From: [Synechococcus] sp. NIES-970
GTDB lineage: Bacteria > Cyanobacteriota > Cyanobacteriia > Cyanobacteriales > MRBY01
Length of the DNA stretch: 64,000 nucleotides
NCBI GenBank assembly: GCA_002356215.1
Contig: AP017959.1
Location: 682,001 to 746,000 of the forward strand
Reading direction: 5' to 3'
Under the pieces are notes generated by a model. That model did no database searches. It was not told where the DNA came from and saw only the letters and a program-made list of their open reading frames with translations. Below are positions 47,693-57,640 of this stretch, piece by piece. Each line of letters begins with the position of its first letter. The stretch's first letter is position 1. The position numbers and the translations under genes are program-made.

Positions 47693-48130
47693 TTAATCCT
47701 GGCCCGGTTCGAGCACTTGCACTTCCACGGTTTTTACCGTTGCACCATCGCTGTCAATATCTGCCGTTGATTCTACTTCCACCGCCGCCACTTCCACCGT
47801 ACCTTCTGGGGTCGAGCGCTGGAAGGTTTTTTCGGTGATCTGCACCACTTCGCCACAGCTCGGACAACGGGCCATGGAGTTATTTAATCCCGTAAATTCA
47901 TAACTGCATACCGGGCAAGCCGCTTCCACCAAATTGCGCTTCAGCCACCACTGGAAGCCTACAACCCCCAAGGCGATCGCCACTGGGATCAGCACAACAA
48001 GAATAATCAGCCCATTGACGACCCAACCTAGGCCCACTGAAGTTAGTAAGGCTGCAATCAAAATAAGACTTAAAACGCAACCCAAGCCTGAAGAAGAGAA
48101 TTGAATATTACGGGAGAAAGGATCGTTCAC
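47693..48130 (-). CDS. Two-helix membrane protein with zinc-ribbon
   Basis: A 145-residue hypothetical protein. Two close membrane helices (about 15-60, LGCVLSLILIAALLTSVGLG and GLIILVVLIPVAIALGVVGF) are followed by a rubredoxin-like zinc ribbon, with CPVC at about 73-76 and CPSC at about 89-92. The tail is acidic and valine-rich (EVAAVEVESTADIDSD). No family name comes to mind beyond generic zinc-ribbon. It lies between the ABC exporter and the divergent hemE. Confidence 0.72.
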   Translation of the reverse strand: MNDPFSRNIQFSSSGLGCVLSLILIAALLTSVGLGWVVNGLIILVVLIPVAIALGVVGFQWWLKRNLVEAACPVCSYEFTGLNNSMARCPSCGEVVQITEKTFQRSTPEGTVEVAAVEVESTADIDSDGATVKTVEVQVLEPGQD

Positions 48131-48233
48131 AATATTTCTTAATAATTGTTAACTGCCGACGCGAGTGCCTCAAGCTTATTTCACAAACCGAGATGATAAG
48201 CTTACAAATGCACAAAAATTATTTTAATAAATC

Positions 48234-49286
48234 ATGTCGGAAAGCAATAATACACCTCTTTTATTGAGGGCTGCACGGGGGGAAAAAGTTGAGCGGACAC
48301 CAGTTTGGATGATGCGCCAAGCTGGACGTTATATGAAAATTTATCGCGACCTACGGGATAAATATCCGAGTTTTCGGGAACGTTCCGAAAATCCCGATCT
48401 CGCCATTGAAATTTCGCTCCAACCTTGGCACGCATTTCAGCCTGACGGTGTAATTATGTTTTCGGATATTCTCACCCCCTTACCCGGGATGGGCATTCCC
48501 TTCGACATTATTGAGAGCAAGGGGCCAATGATTGATGACCCAATCCGCACCCAAGCCCAAGTGGATGCCATGACCCCTTTTGATCCGGCAGAATCGCTGC
48601 CCTTTATCAAGACTATTTTGGGAACATTGCGCCAGGAAGTCGGCAATGCTTCGACTGTACTGGGGTTTGTCGGTGCTCCCTGGACTTTGGCGGCCTATGC
48701 GATCGAAGGCAAGAGTTCTAAGAACTACGCTGTCATCAAAAATATGGCCTTCTCTGAGCCAGCAATTCTCCACAGCTTCCTCGGAAAAATCGCCGATGCG
48801 ATCGCCGACTATGTTTGCTACCAAATCGAATGTGGCGCCCAGGTGATCCAAATGTTCGACTCTTGGGCCGGCCAACTGAGCCCCCAAGACTATGATATGT
48901 TTGCCCTGCCTTACCAAAAGCGAGTCGTCGATAAAGTCAAAGCGAAATATCCCGACTTTCCCCTGATCCTCTACATCAGTGGCAGTGCTGGTGTTCTCGA
49001 ACGCATGGGCAAATCCGGTGTGGATATCGTCAGCGTCGATTGGACCGTCGACATGGCCGATGCCCGCCAGCGCCTCGGTAAAGATATGAAAGTCCAGGGC
49101 AACATTGATCCTGGTGTACTGTTCGGCTCCCAAGACTTTATCAAAGGACGCATTATCGACACTGTACGCAAAGCTGGCAACTGGGGTCACATCCTCAATC
49201 TCGGTCATGGTGTTCTTGTCGGCACTCCCGAAGATAATGTCCGTTTCTTCTTTGAAACCTGTAAAAATGTCCAGAGCTTTCTCTAG
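48234..49286 (+). CDS. hemE: Uroporphyrinogen decarboxylase
   Basis: Removes four carboxyl groups from uroporphyrinogen III to give coproporphyrinogen III, for haem, chlorophyll and bilins. The 350 residues begin with the signature [18 protein letters not shown], containing the Arg residues that hold the substrate, and the catalytic Asp lies in [15 protein letters not shown]. Further blocks are [29 protein letters not shown] and [16 protein letters not shown] long terminator stem follows 24 bases after the stop. Confidence 0.97.
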   Translation: MSESNNTPLLLRAARGEKVERTPVWMMRQAGRYMKIYRDLRDKYPSFRERSENPDLAIEISLQPWHAFQPDGVIMFSDILTPLPGMGIPFDIIESKGPMIDDPIRTQAQVDAMTPFDPAESLPFIKTILGTLRQEVGNASTVLGFVGAPWTLAAYAIEGKSSKNYAVIKNMAFSEPAILHSFLGKIADAIADYVCYQIECGAQVIQMFDSWAGQLSPQDYDMFALPYQKRVVDKVKAKYPDFPLILYISGSAGVLERMGKSGVDIVSVDWTVDMADARQRLGKDMKVQGNIDPGVLFGSQDFIKGRIIDTVRKAGNWGHILNLGHGVLVGTPEDNVRFFFETCKNVQSFL

Positions 49287-49309
49287 GCTGCAAAAAAATA
49301 CCTAGTCTT

Positions 49310-49351
49310 AAAAAGCGTTTTGGGAGATTAACACTCCTAAGACGCTTTTTT
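49310..49351 (+). terminator. Rho-independent terminator of hemE
   Basis: An uninterrupted stem of about 17 bp including G-U pairs, from AAAAAGCGTTTTGGGAG to CTCCTAAGACGCTTTTT with loop ATTAACA, ending in T. One of the strongest hairpins in the window. Confidence 0.88.
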
Positions 49352-49443
49352 GATGGCCACCGCCGCCTGCCATAGGCAGCGCCGACATTTCTCGATAGAA
49401 TTTGCTAGCGTTTGCTTTTTATTTAGTTGCGGGCAAGAAAGGG

Positions 49444-50379
49444 ATGACAGTTCAACCAAAATTGATTATTCATGGTGGTGCAGGTAGTTCTCTCAAAGGG
49501 AAAGGGGGCTTGATCGCGGTACGAGAATCGCTCCACAAGATTGTCCAGGATATCTATAATTTGCTTGCTCAAGGCGGGAGTGCCGTGGATGCGGTAATCC
49601 TGGGGGCGAAACTTTTAGAAGACGAACCCCGCTTTAATGCTGGTACAGGTTCGGTGCTGCAATCTGATGGTCAAATTCGCATGAGTGCATCTTTGATGGA
49701 TGGGGCTGCTCAACGCTTTAGCGGCGTGATCAATGTGGGTCGGGTGAAAAATCCGATTGAAATTGCCCAAGCACTGCAAGCAGAAGATGACCGGGTTTTG
49801 TCCGATGTGGGCGCAGCGGAAATGCTCAGGGTTTTGCAACTACCGATCCATGATCCCCTCACAGATCTGCGTTTGCAGGAATGGATGGAAGAACGCAAAG
49901 GAAACTTCAGCAGTAGTATGGCTGGGGTCGTCGCTGAAGATGAAATGGCCCGGCGGGGAACCATTGGGGTAGTGGCGCTGGATCAAGCGGGCCGGGTGGC
50001 AGCAGCAACTTCCACCGGGGGTAAGGGTTTAGAGCGTATCGGCCGGGTGAGTGATTCGGCAATGCCCGCAGGCAATTATGCGACGAACCTAGCTGGGGTC
50101 AGTTGCACCGGAATTGGGGAAGATATCATCGAAGAATGTTTGGCGGCGAAGGTCGTTATCCGCGTCACTGATGGTTTCAGTTTGCAGGCTGCCATGGAAA
50201 AATCCATCGAAGAAGCAACCATAAATCGGCGAGATCTCGGGGCGATCGCCTTAGATGCCCAGGGAAATATTGTCTGGGGAAAAACCAGTGAAGTGCTGTT
50301 GGCGGCCTACCATGATGGCACTGCGGTGGGGGATACCCTAGAGTGGCAAATTGAACCGGGAGTTGGCTCCCAGGCGTGA
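49444..50379 (+). CDS. iaaA: Isoaspartyl peptidase / plant-type L-asparaginase
   Basis: N-terminal nucleophile hydrolase that cleaves isoaspartyl dipeptides and asparagine after self-cleavage. From the ATG at 49444 it has 311 residues. The start is PKLIIHGGAGSS, and the autoprocessing site is GT in MARRGTIGVVALD, with nucleophile Thr173; DRVSDSAMPAGNYA-like and GEDIIEECLAAKV segments complete the active site region. Its stop overlaps the GTG of the next gene, a DppB-type permease, so the two are translationally coupled. In E. coli iaaA also precedes a peptide (glutathione) importer. Confidence 0.93.
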   Translation: MTVQPKLIIHGGAGSSLKGKGGLIAVRESLHKIVQDIYNLLAQGGSAVDAVILGAKLLEDEPRFNAGTGSVLQSDGQIRMSASLMDGAAQRFSGVINVGRVKNPIEIAQALQAEDDRVLSDVGAAEMLRVLQLPIHDPLTDLRLQEWMEERKGNFSSSMAGVVAEDEMARRGTIGVVALDQAGRVAAATSTGGKGLERIGRVSDSAMPAGNYATNLAGVSCTGIGEDIIEECLAAKVVIRVTDGFSLQAAMEKSIEEATINRRDLGAIALDAQGNIVWGKTSEVLLAAYHDGTAVGDTLEWQIEPGVGSQA

Positions 50380-51332
50380 TCGTGCGTACCTTTCTCACAC
50401 GGACGGCGATCGCCTCGGGGACTCTCCTGGCCATTAGCTTTGTGGTCTTTACCATCTTGGCCTTGGCCCCGGGAGACCCCTTAAGTGAATTTGCCAACAA
50501 TCCGGCGATCACCGCAGAGGTGCGGGAAAATATCCGGCGATCGCTCGGCCTCGATCAACCTTTCCAGATTCGTTATTTCAAATGGCTCTGGGCCCTGATT
50601 CAGGGTGACCTGGGCTATTCCTTCACGAGCAAAAGCCCGGTGCTAAGCTTAATCTGGCAACGGCTGCCGACGACCCTCTGGGTAGTGGGCATTGCCTATG
50701 GGGTGAGTGTGGCGATCGCCTTACCCCTGGGGATTATTTCTGCCCTGCGTCGCAATTCTCTGTTCGATCAACTGGCCACCACCGCCGCATTTTTGGGTTA
50801 TTCTCTGCCCACTTTTTTCACGGGGCTCCTGGCGATTATCCTCTTCAGCGTGCAGTTGCAATGGCTCCCCTCGATGTATAACAGCACTTTAGTGGTGAAT
50901 AACCTTGCCAGTTTTGGGCAGCAAATCCAACAATCGATTTTGCCGATTGCTGTACTGGCGTTGTATCAGACGGCTGTTTTGACTCGCTTTGTGCGCAATG
51001 CAATCCTCGAAGAGTTGCCCCAAGATTATGTGCGAACGGCCTATGCCAAAGGTTTGGGAGAATTCGCCGTACTACGCAAACATATTTTGCGAAACGCCTT
51101 AATTCCCGTTGTCACCCTCGTCGCCTTGGATGTGCCGACAATTTTTACCGGCGCGTTGATCACGGAGCAAATTTTTCGCGTGCCAGGAATTGGGGCATTG
51201 CTGATTGAATCGATTAACCGCAGCGATACCCCTGTCGTCATGGGGATTACGATGATTTACGCAATCCTAGTGGTCATTTTTAATGCGATCGCCGACTTGA
51301 GTTATCGTCTCCTCGATCCCCGCATTAAATAA
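50376..51332 (+). CDS. ABC peptide transporter permease, DppB/GsiC type
   Basis: Inner-membrane subunit of a peptide/nickel-type importer, 318 residues with six helices. The N-terminal segment FLTRTAIASGTLLAISFVVFTI and LAPGDPLSEFANNP are typical, as are FTSKSPVLSLIWQRLPTTLWV and the EAA-like loop RTAYAKGLGEFAVLRKHILRNALIPVVT. The family end DLSYRLLDPRIK is intact. The GTG start overlaps the iaaA stop (GTGA). The binding protein, DppC-type permease and ATPases are not in the window, so this subunit must work with distant partners. Confidence 0.92.
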   Translation: MIVRTFLTRTAIASGTLLAISFVVFTILALAPGDPLSEFANNPAITAEVRENIRRSLGLDQPFQIRYFKWLWALIQGDLGYSFTSKSPVLSLIWQRLPTTLWVVGIAYGVSVAIALPLGIISALRRNSLFDQLATTAAFLGYSLPTFFTGLLAIILFSVQLQWLPSMYNSTLVVNNLASFGQQIQQSILPIAVLALYQTAVLTRFVRNAILEELPQDYVRTAYAKGLGEFAVLRKHILRNALIPVVTLVALDVPTIFTGALITEQIFRVPGIGALLIESINRSDTPVVMGITMIYAILVVIFNAIADLSYRLLDPRIK

Positions 51333-51392
51333 TCGACTTTTTCCTATCTTTTCCCATAAATCCTCCCCTTGGGGGGAAGTTCAGAGGAGAAT

Positions 51393-53966
51393 TTATTCTT
51401 CTTCAGCGATGCTGTCCATAGCCTCTGAACCCTCTCCTTCGGCGGCAGGGGGCACCAGGGCCACCGCGACGATCGCATCATCCTCATCAAGGCGCTGCAC
51501 CCGTACCCCGGTAGCGTTGCGGGATTGGAGGGAAGTAGATTCCACTGCCTGGCGAATCATGATGCCCCGCCCAGTGACTAACATCAACTCATCACCTGCA
51601 TTCACAATCCGCAAGGAAGCGAGGCGGTCATCTGCTGATTTGAACTTAATCGCCCGCAGGCCAACCCCAGCCCGATTTTGCAGACGGAAACGACCCACGG
51701 GAACTCGCTTACCGAAACCTTTGGTTGTCACAGCAATTACCCAGGGGCCTTGGTCAGCGCTTTCGGTGACTTCTTCGTTCTCGTCATCTTCCTCTGCATT
51801 GTCCGCCGAGGCGATCGCCGCCGTAATTTGCGCCGAAACAATGTCCATACTCACAAGGCGGTCTTCATCGGACTTGAGTTTCATGGACCGCACCCCCCGG
51901 GTAGAACGACCTAAGGGACGCAGTTGATGATGGTCGGCTTGGAAATGGATTGCCATCCCTTCACTACTGGCGACAATAATGCTGTCCTCCTGGCGGGCCA
52001 AACGGACCCAACGCAACTCATCCCCATCTTCGAGGGAAATAGCAATCAGACCATTGGAGCGAATTTTGGCGAAGGCGGAGAGGGCGGTTTTCTTGATGTA
52101 ACCTTTTTGGGTCAACATCACGAGGTATTCATCCTCGGTAAACTCGCTCACCGCCAACATCGCCGTAATTTTTTCTTCCTTGGGAATGGGCAGCAGTTGA
52201 ATGGCAGGTAAGCCCCGGGCCGTACGAGAACTCTGGGGAATTTGGTAGGCACTGATCGAATACACGACCCCCCGGTCTGTGAAAAACAGCACATGGTCAT
52301 GGTCACAACAAGTGAGGAAGTGATCCACGCCGTCATCTTCCTTCATTTTGGTGGCTGCTTTCCCACGGGTAGCTCGGTTTTGGGCGTCAAAGGTGGCCAC
52401 GGGCATCCGTTTAATGTAGCCCTGTTCTGTAAGGAGAATTGCCGCCTGTTCATTGGCAATTAGGTCGATATCTTGCAAATCACCATCGTCAAGGACTAAC
52501 TCAGTGCGGCGATCGCTCTGGTGAATGGACTTAATCTCTGCTAGTTCTTCCTCAATGATCGCATTCACCCGTTCCCGGCGGGCGAGGATGTCCTCTAGGT
52601 CAGTAATTTTGAGCAGTAAATCCTGGTGTTCCGCTTCAATCTTGTCTGCTTCCAGGGCTGTCAAGCGACGCAACTGCATCTGTAAAATGGCGTCGGCTTG
52701 AGCTTGGCTGAGACTATAGCCATCCATCAACTCCTGGCGAGCGGTGATGGTATCGGCAGCTTGGCGAATCAGGCGAATGACGGCATCGAGGTTTCCTAGG
52801 GCAATGAGCAGACCTTGGAGAATGTGATCCCGTTCCTGGGCTTTACGCAGTTCGTAGCGAGTACGGCGGGCGATGACCTCGATGCGGAAATCTAAGAAAA
52901 CTTCGAGGAACTGCTTCAGGTTTAGCAGCTGGGGTTCCCCGTTAACAAGGGCCAGCATATTCGCACCGAAGTTCGCCTGGAGGGGGGTGTGTTTGTAGAG
53001 ATTGTTTAAAACAACCCGGGGATAGGCATCCCGTTTCAGTTCGATGACGATGCGCATCCCCTGGCGATCGCTTTCATCGCGAATATCAGAAATTCCATCT
53101 AGTTTCTTATCGTTGACCATATCGGCAATCCGTTCGATGAGAGCCGCTTTATTGGTCTGGTAGGGAAGTTCTGTGACAATAATTGCTTCTTTTTCTCGAC
53201 CGTTTTGTTGAAGCGTTTCAATGGTCGCGACCCCCCGCATGGTGATTGAGCCACGTCCGGTGAGATAAGCATCCCGAATGCCGGAACGACCAAGAATTTG
53301 CGCCCCCGTCGGGAAATCTGGGGCCGGGATAAATTGCATCAATTCTTTGATGGTGATCTCAGGATTGTGGATCAGGGCGGTCACTCCATCAATGATTTCG
53401 CCGAGATTGTGGGGCGGAATATTTGTCGCCATCCCCACGGCAATCCCCGATGAGCCATTCACCAGCAGTTGGGGCACCCGAGAAGGTAAGACCACAGGCT
53501 CTTGTTGGGAGCCATCAAAAGTATCAGCAAAATCAACGGTATCAGCTTCAATGTCTCGCAGTAGAGCATTGGTGGCGAGAGATTGGAGACGACATTCGGT
53601 ATAGCGCATCGCCGCCGCCGGGTCGTTGTCAATGGAGCCAAAGTTGCCATGGCCATTGATCAGCGGGTCGCGCATCGAAAAATCTTGGGCCATCCGCACC
53701 AGGGCATCATAGACCGCCGTATCACCGTGGGGATGGTATTTACCGAGGACTTCCCCGACGACCCGGGCACATTTTCGAAAAGGGCGATCAGGGGTCAAAC
53801 CCAGCTCATACATAGCATAGAGAATGCGGCGATGTACGGGCTTGAGACCATCCCGCGCATCGGGTAGCGCCCGCCCCACAATCACGCTCATGGCATACTC
53901 TAGGTACGAGCGTGACATTTCATTACTCAGATCAGTGGGGATAATGCGCTCCTGGGGGGAGATCAT
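51393..53966 (-). CDS. gyrA: DNA gyrase subunit A (type IIA topoisomerase)
   Basis: DNA breakage-reunion subunit, 857 residues. The catalytic Tyr122 is in RYTECRL, and the start [30 protein letters not shown] is canonical. In the quinolone-resistance region [13 protein letters not shown] the place of E. coli Ser83 is Thr, with Asp87 kept. The C-terminal six-bladed pinwheel is complete, with [16 protein letters not shown] in place of the classical GyrA box and an acidic tail. Cyanobacteria also have a ParC-like paralogue, so ParC is the alternative. A hairpin with T-run lies just upstream. Confidence 0.9.
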   Translation of the reverse strand: MISPQERIIPTDLSNEMSRSYLEYAMSVIVGRALPDARDGLKPVHRRILYAMYELGLTPDRPFRKCARVVGEVLGKYHPHGDTAVYDALVRMAQDFSMRDPLINGHGNFGSIDNDPAAAMRYTECRLQSLATNALLRDIEADTVDFADTFDGSQQEPVVLPSRVPQLLVNGSSGIAVGMATNIPPHNLGEIIDGVTALIHNPEITIKELMQFIPAPDFPTGAQILGRSGIRDAYLTGRGSITMRGVATIETLQQNGREKEAIIVTELPYQTNKAALIERIADMVNDKKLDGISDIRDESDRQGMRIVIELKRDAYPRVVLNNLYKHTPLQANFGANMLALVNGEPQLLNLKQFLEVFLDFRIEVIARRTRYELRKAQERDHILQGLLIALGNLDAVIRLIRQAADTITARQELMDGYSLSQAQADAILQMQLRRLTALEADKIEAEHQDLLLKITDLEDILARRERVNAIIEEELAEIKSIHQSDRRTELVLDDGDLQDIDLIANEQAAILLTEQGYIKRMPVATFDAQNRATRGKAATKMKEDDGVDHFLTCCDHDHVLFFTDRGVVYSISAYQIPQSSRTARGLPAIQLLPIPKEEKITAMLAVSEFTEDEYLVMLTQKGYIKKTALSAFAKIRSNGLIAISLEDGDELRWVRLARQEDSIIVASSEGMAIHFQADHHQLRPLGRSTRGVRSMKLKSDEDRLVSMDIVSAQITAAIASADNAEEDDENEEVTESADQGPWVIAVTTKGFGKRVPVGRFRLQNRAGVGLRAIKFKSADDRLASLRIVNAGDELMLVTGRGIMIRQAVESTSLQSRNATGVRVQRLDEDDAIVAVALVPPAAEGEGSEAMDSIAEEE

Positions 53967-54004
53967 AGGATTTTGGCTCCGCTAGGTCAAAAAAGGTCAA
54001 AAAT

Positions 54005-54047
54005 CAGCAAAAGAAGCATTTAGAAACCCTGTTTCCTCTTTTTGCTG
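54005..54047 (-). terminator. Bidirectional terminator hairpin between comEC and gyrA
   Basis: CAGCAAAA at 54005-54012 pairs with TTTTGCTG at 54040-54047, and an inner GAAAC-CCT-GTTTC stem is nested within. On the minus strand ATTTTTG follows, fitting the end of comEC; on the plus strand eight T follow. Confidence 0.65.
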
Positions 54048-54125
54048 GGTTTTTTTTCGTGAATTCAGACTCTAATTCTATCACAATCTAGAGGCTATAA
54101 ACGGCCTCAGGTAAGGGCTTTGGGC

Positions 54126-56315
54126 CTAGAAATTAGTCGGCGCCAGGCTGCTTAAGCCCCGCTGGGGAGTCCACTGGAGGGTTCCCTCGGTAGCGGTCCA
54201 ATGGACGATCGCATTGGGGGCTAAAAAATGCCCTTGGGGGGAACCGATGGCGATCGCCCGCTGGGGCCGGAGGGTCTGCCAAATTTTCGCGTCGAGGTCT
54301 GATGGTTGGGCGATGAGAATCCCAGGGTTCCACTGGGCAATAAAATCTGCTTCTGGATTTTGTTTCGCCAAAAGATAAAAAGATTGTCCCTGGAGCCGAA
54401 TTTCCAGCAAATGTACATTCTCTTGGAGCAGTTGCAGATCGATCGCCCCGATGCGTTGGGGTTCGAGGGTGCGGAGGGCGATCGCCTCTGGGTTGGTTTC
54501 TGGCTCAAGGGTGAAAGACTGCTGAATTGGGAATGTCTGGGGCGTCTCTGGCAACTCTTGATCTGTCGCTGTAAAGTTCACCAGAGCCTCGATTTGACTA
54601 ATTCCGTTACGTCGCAAAAAAGGCACGAGATTATAATCCCAAAAACCACTGGAGCCGCCATTGATCACGACCGTTTTGCCGCGAGCCTGGGCGACAATCA
54701 CCGGGGTTTGGCGATCGCTAAAAATCGTCACCTGGGTCGTATTGAAATGGCGATAAATGAGCAGCACGATAAACAGCGTCAGCAAGCTCGCACTGAGAAA
54801 AACAAAACGTTTCTGGGCCCATTTCGTCCGCCAAATCAGCAGCATCACCCCATAGAAAACCAGCAACTGAGACCAATGGAGGGCCGCCACTGTCATCTGC
54901 GCCCCCGGTAACGCCACCACCCGTTCTACCAGCCAAATCATTCCCCCTAGGGGCCAAACCAAAATGTAGGCGATCGCCCCGCCCAACTGGGGACTCAATA
55001 GGCCCAAAAATCCACTAATCATCCCCCCTAAACTCACCAGGGCGATCGCCGGGGACAGCACAATACTTGTAAACACTGAATAGCTGGCGATCACATTGAA
55101 CTGATAGGCCAACAGGGGCAACGTCCAGAGGCTGGCGGCGATGGGAATGGCGATCGCCGTGGCCACATTGAGCGGCAGGAAGTCCAGTTTTTTCTGAATG
55201 GGTTCGAGGGTCGTAAACAGGCCAAAGGTTGCCAAAAAACTCAGTTGAAAGCCCAAATCCCAAAGCCACAAAGGATTGATCAGCAGCAACACCGTCGCCG
55301 TTACCAGTAACAAACTGATGGGTTTCACTTGGCGATCGAGCAACAGGGCCACCAGACCGCCCATGCCCATCAGGGCCGCCCGCAGAATAGAAGGTTGTAA
55401 CCCCGTCAGCAGCACGTAACCCAGGAGAACACCTGCGGCAACAGCAAACTGAATTTTGACCGCGCGATCGCGCAGGAGCCATAACACCAATCCCAACAGC
55501 AAGGACACATGGAATCCTGACGCCGCCACCGTATAGGCTAAGCCTGCCTTCACCCAGAGGTCATAGATCTCGCGATCCAAATTAGCCGCCTGTCGCCCCA
55601 GCACCATGGAACTAAGCAAACTGGCCGGGCGCTCTGCTAAAAATTGCCCGTGACTCCGTTGAATCCGTTGGCGAATCCGGTCAGAAATTGGGCGATCGCG
55701 TCGCTGTAAATCTGCTTCCCAGGCACTAAAACCCAAGAAAGTATTGCGTTGGCGCAGGTAATCGGGAAAGCTGAAGGCAAACCGATTTTGGGGTGGTCGG
55801 GGGGCATACAAGCGGCCCGTGAGCTGGAGGCGATCGCCCCGGTGCAAAGCCGGAAAATCCCCCGTTAAGGTGACATACAAATTTTCCGCTGGAGCCGCCA
55901 CATTTTGCCCTTGCCGCACCTCGGTTGTGCGGAGCCAAAACCTTTGGTGCTGGGGGTCAGCGCTGTTGGTTGTTTGATAAATTTCGCCGCGAATTTCTAC
56001 GGGACTTTGTAATAAATTGGGCTGGGCTTGGGTGAGGGCAAATAAACCATTGGCGGCGGGGCGAGGTAAACGAACTTGGCCATAGCCCACCGCCAAAAGC
56101 ACCACCAATCCAAACAGGGGCCACCAGCGACGCGGCAGTTGCCAGAAATAGCGGGGGAGAAAGACCGTTGCCAGCATTGTGACAAAGGCGATCGCACTGA
56201 CCATCATCCCCCATTGCAATCCGTCAGGCCTGGGATTTAATGGCCCCCAAAATCCGGTTAAGCCAAGGCCCAAAATATACCCTAGACAAAGCAAAATACC
56301 ACGGTAGAAAGTCAT
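54126..56315 (-). CDS. comEC: ComEC/Rec2 competence membrane protein
   Basis: Polytopic inner-membrane channel for single-stranded DNA uptake in natural transformation, 729 residues. The N-terminal part has helices plus an OB-like soluble domain (about 90-200, LYVTLTGDFPALHRGDRLQLTGRLY). The competence domain follows with GLAYTVAASGFHVSLLLGLVLWLLR and LQPSILRAALMGMGGLVALLLDR. The last 190 residues occupy the place of the metallo-beta-lactamase-like domain but lack the HxHxDH motif (IEALVNFTATDQE at that point). DNA uptake is well known in related Synechococcus strains. Divergent from the ATP-grasp gene. Confidence 0.9.
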   Translation of the reverse strand: MTFYRGILLCLGYILGLGLTGFWGPLNPRPDGLQWGMMVSAIAFVTMLATVFLPRYFWQLPRRWWPLFGLVVLLAVGYGQVRLPRPAANGLFALTQAQPNLLQSPVEIRGEIYQTTNSADPQHQRFWLRTTEVRQGQNVAAPAENLYVTLTGDFPALHRGDRLQLTGRLYAPRPPQNRFAFSFPDYLRQRNTFLGFSAWEADLQRRDRPISDRIRQRIQRSHGQFLAERPASLLSSMVLGRQAANLDREIYDLWVKAGLAYTVAASGFHVSLLLGLVLWLLRDRAVKIQFAVAAGVLLGYVLLTGLQPSILRAALMGMGGLVALLLDRQVKPISLLLVTATVLLLINPLWLWDLGFQLSFLATFGLFTTLEPIQKKLDFLPLNVATAIAIPIAASLWTLPLLAYQFNVIASYSVFTSIVLSPAIALVSLGGMISGFLGLLSPQLGGAIAYILVWPLGGMIWLVERVVALPGAQMTVAALHWSQLLVFYGVMLLIWRTKWAQKRFVFLSASLLTLFIVLLIYRHFNTTQVTIFSDRQTPVIVAQARGKTVVINGGSSGFWDYNLVPFLRRNGISQIEALVNFTATDQELPETPQTFPIQQSFTLEPETNPEAIALRTLEPQRIGAIDLQLLQENVHLLEIRLQGQSFYLLAKQNPEADFIAQWNPGILIAQPSDLDAKIWQTLRPQRAIAIGSPQGHFLAPNAIVHWTATEGTLQWTPQRGLSSLAPTNF

Positions 56316-56415
56316 TGCTGGTTGCAGGCAGTCTGTATAAGATTGAACACAAAAACATTTATGCCCTTAAGTTAAAATAACAAAGCTATTCAGGATCGTT
56401 GGAAAAACTGCATTA

Positions 56416-57570
56416 ATGATGGAATTTGTTTACGATTTCAGTCAACTACCAAACTACCTTGAAATACTCAAGAAAAAGTTAAGAATTGCCGTCATTTATG
56501 GGGGAGATAAAACAGCTCAAGGGGCCGTTATTTATCAGACTCACAATCCCCGTTCCACCAAAACCTATGAAGTAGTTGCCCGGGACATTGCTGCTGCTCT
56601 CACAGATTTAGGTTTCCAACAGGTTTGCGTTTTACCTGATGATGCAACTTTGGGCGATCGCCTGCGAGAAAAGCAAATTCACTTGGCTTGGCTCAATACA
56701 GGCGGGGTGCAAGGTTACAACCCTGTTTGCCACACTCCGGCAATCCTAGAAATGTTGGGGGTTCCCTACATCGGCCATAATCCCCTCAATAGCTCGATTT
56801 TAGATAATAAACATGCCTTTAAACGGGAGTTACAAGGGCTCGGTTTCCCCACCGCCCCGTTTATGATTTGGCATCCCGCCCAGGGCAAATTTACAGCAAA
56901 AAATAACCCCCGCTTCCAGAAAACGTTTGCCGATTATCAAGGGGCTTTTTTGGTAAAACCGGTATCGGGTCGGGCTTCATTAAATATTCATTTCATCGCC
57001 CAACCTGAAGATCTCGGTGAGGCGATCGCCAACATTCATCAACAGACCCACAACACCGCTTTAATTGAACCTTTCCTGACAGGGCGAGAGTTTTGTGTCT
57101 CCGTTTGTGGCTATGTGCGTCACCGCCAAGACAAATTTGAAAAATTAGCCGCGCCTTTTACATTTTCTGTTTTAGAGCGACTTTTGGAACCAGACGAAAA
57201 GATTTTTACTTCCATGGATAAAAAAGCAATTACTGGCCAAAGAATTCGCTTTTTAGAAGACAGTGACCCAGCCAAAGAAAAGTTAATGAAATTAGCGCAA
57301 CAAGTCTACTGGGAATTTAGTTTAAATGCCCTCATTCGCATTGACGCGCGGATGGATGGAGCGGGGAATATCCAAATTTTAGAAGCAAACCCCAAGCCCG
57401 ATCTCAAACGACCAGGGGCCAATGTTACTAGTCTTGTGGCCCAGGGGCTCTCAGAACAACAAATGACCTATGAAGATTTGATTCTGTCTCTGATTAGCGA
57501 TCGCCTGGATTATTTGTTCACCAACCACGCCCAGATCATCCCCCAGATCACCGCATTGCTGGCCGCCTAA
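56416..57570 (+). CDS. ATP-grasp protein, D-alanine-D-alanine ligase-like
   Basis: A 384-residue ATP-grasp ligase. The N-terminal domain starts near residue 24 with LRIAVIYGGDKTAQGAV, the central part has LEMLGVPYIGHNPLNSSILDNKHAFKRELQGLGFPTAPF, and the metal/ATP end has ALIRIDARMDGAGNIQILEANPKPDLKRPG. These fit the Ddl family, but the length exceeds the usual 310-350 and the omega loop is unusual, so it is probably not the housekeeping Ddl. Other D-Ala ligase relatives join amino acids in peptide or mycosporine-like products; no mys genes are near. Function unknown. Confidence 0.75.
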   Translation: MMEFVYDFSQLPNYLEILKKKLRIAVIYGGDKTAQGAVIYQTHNPRSTKTYEVVARDIAAALTDLGFQQVCVLPDDATLGDRLREKQIHLAWLNTGGVQGYNPVCHTPAILEMLGVPYIGHNPLNSSILDNKHAFKRELQGLGFPTAPFMIWHPAQGKFTAKNNPRFQKTFADYQGAFLVKPVSGRASLNIHFIAQPEDLGEAIANIHQQTHNTALIEPFLTGREFCVSVCGYVRHRQDKFEKLAAPFTFSVLERLLEPDEKIFTSMDKKAITGQRIRFLEDSDPAKEKLMKLAQQVYWEFSLNALIRIDARMDGAGNIQILEANPKPDLKRPGANVTSLVAQGLSEQQMTYEDLILSLISDRLDYLFTNHAQIIPQITALLAA

Positions 57571-57612
57571 CAAATAAATTTACAAATTTACAGCGGGGGC
57601 GATCGCCTGCTA

Positions 57613-57618
57613 TATAAT
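57613..57618 (+). promoter_or_regulatory. -10 box of the B12 uptake operon
   Basis: TATAAT 23 bases before the start of the cobalamin aptamer, placing the transcript start at about 57625. A clear -35 is not seen. Confidence 0.5.
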
Positions 57619-57640
57619 TAAATCTTGATAATTAAAATCA

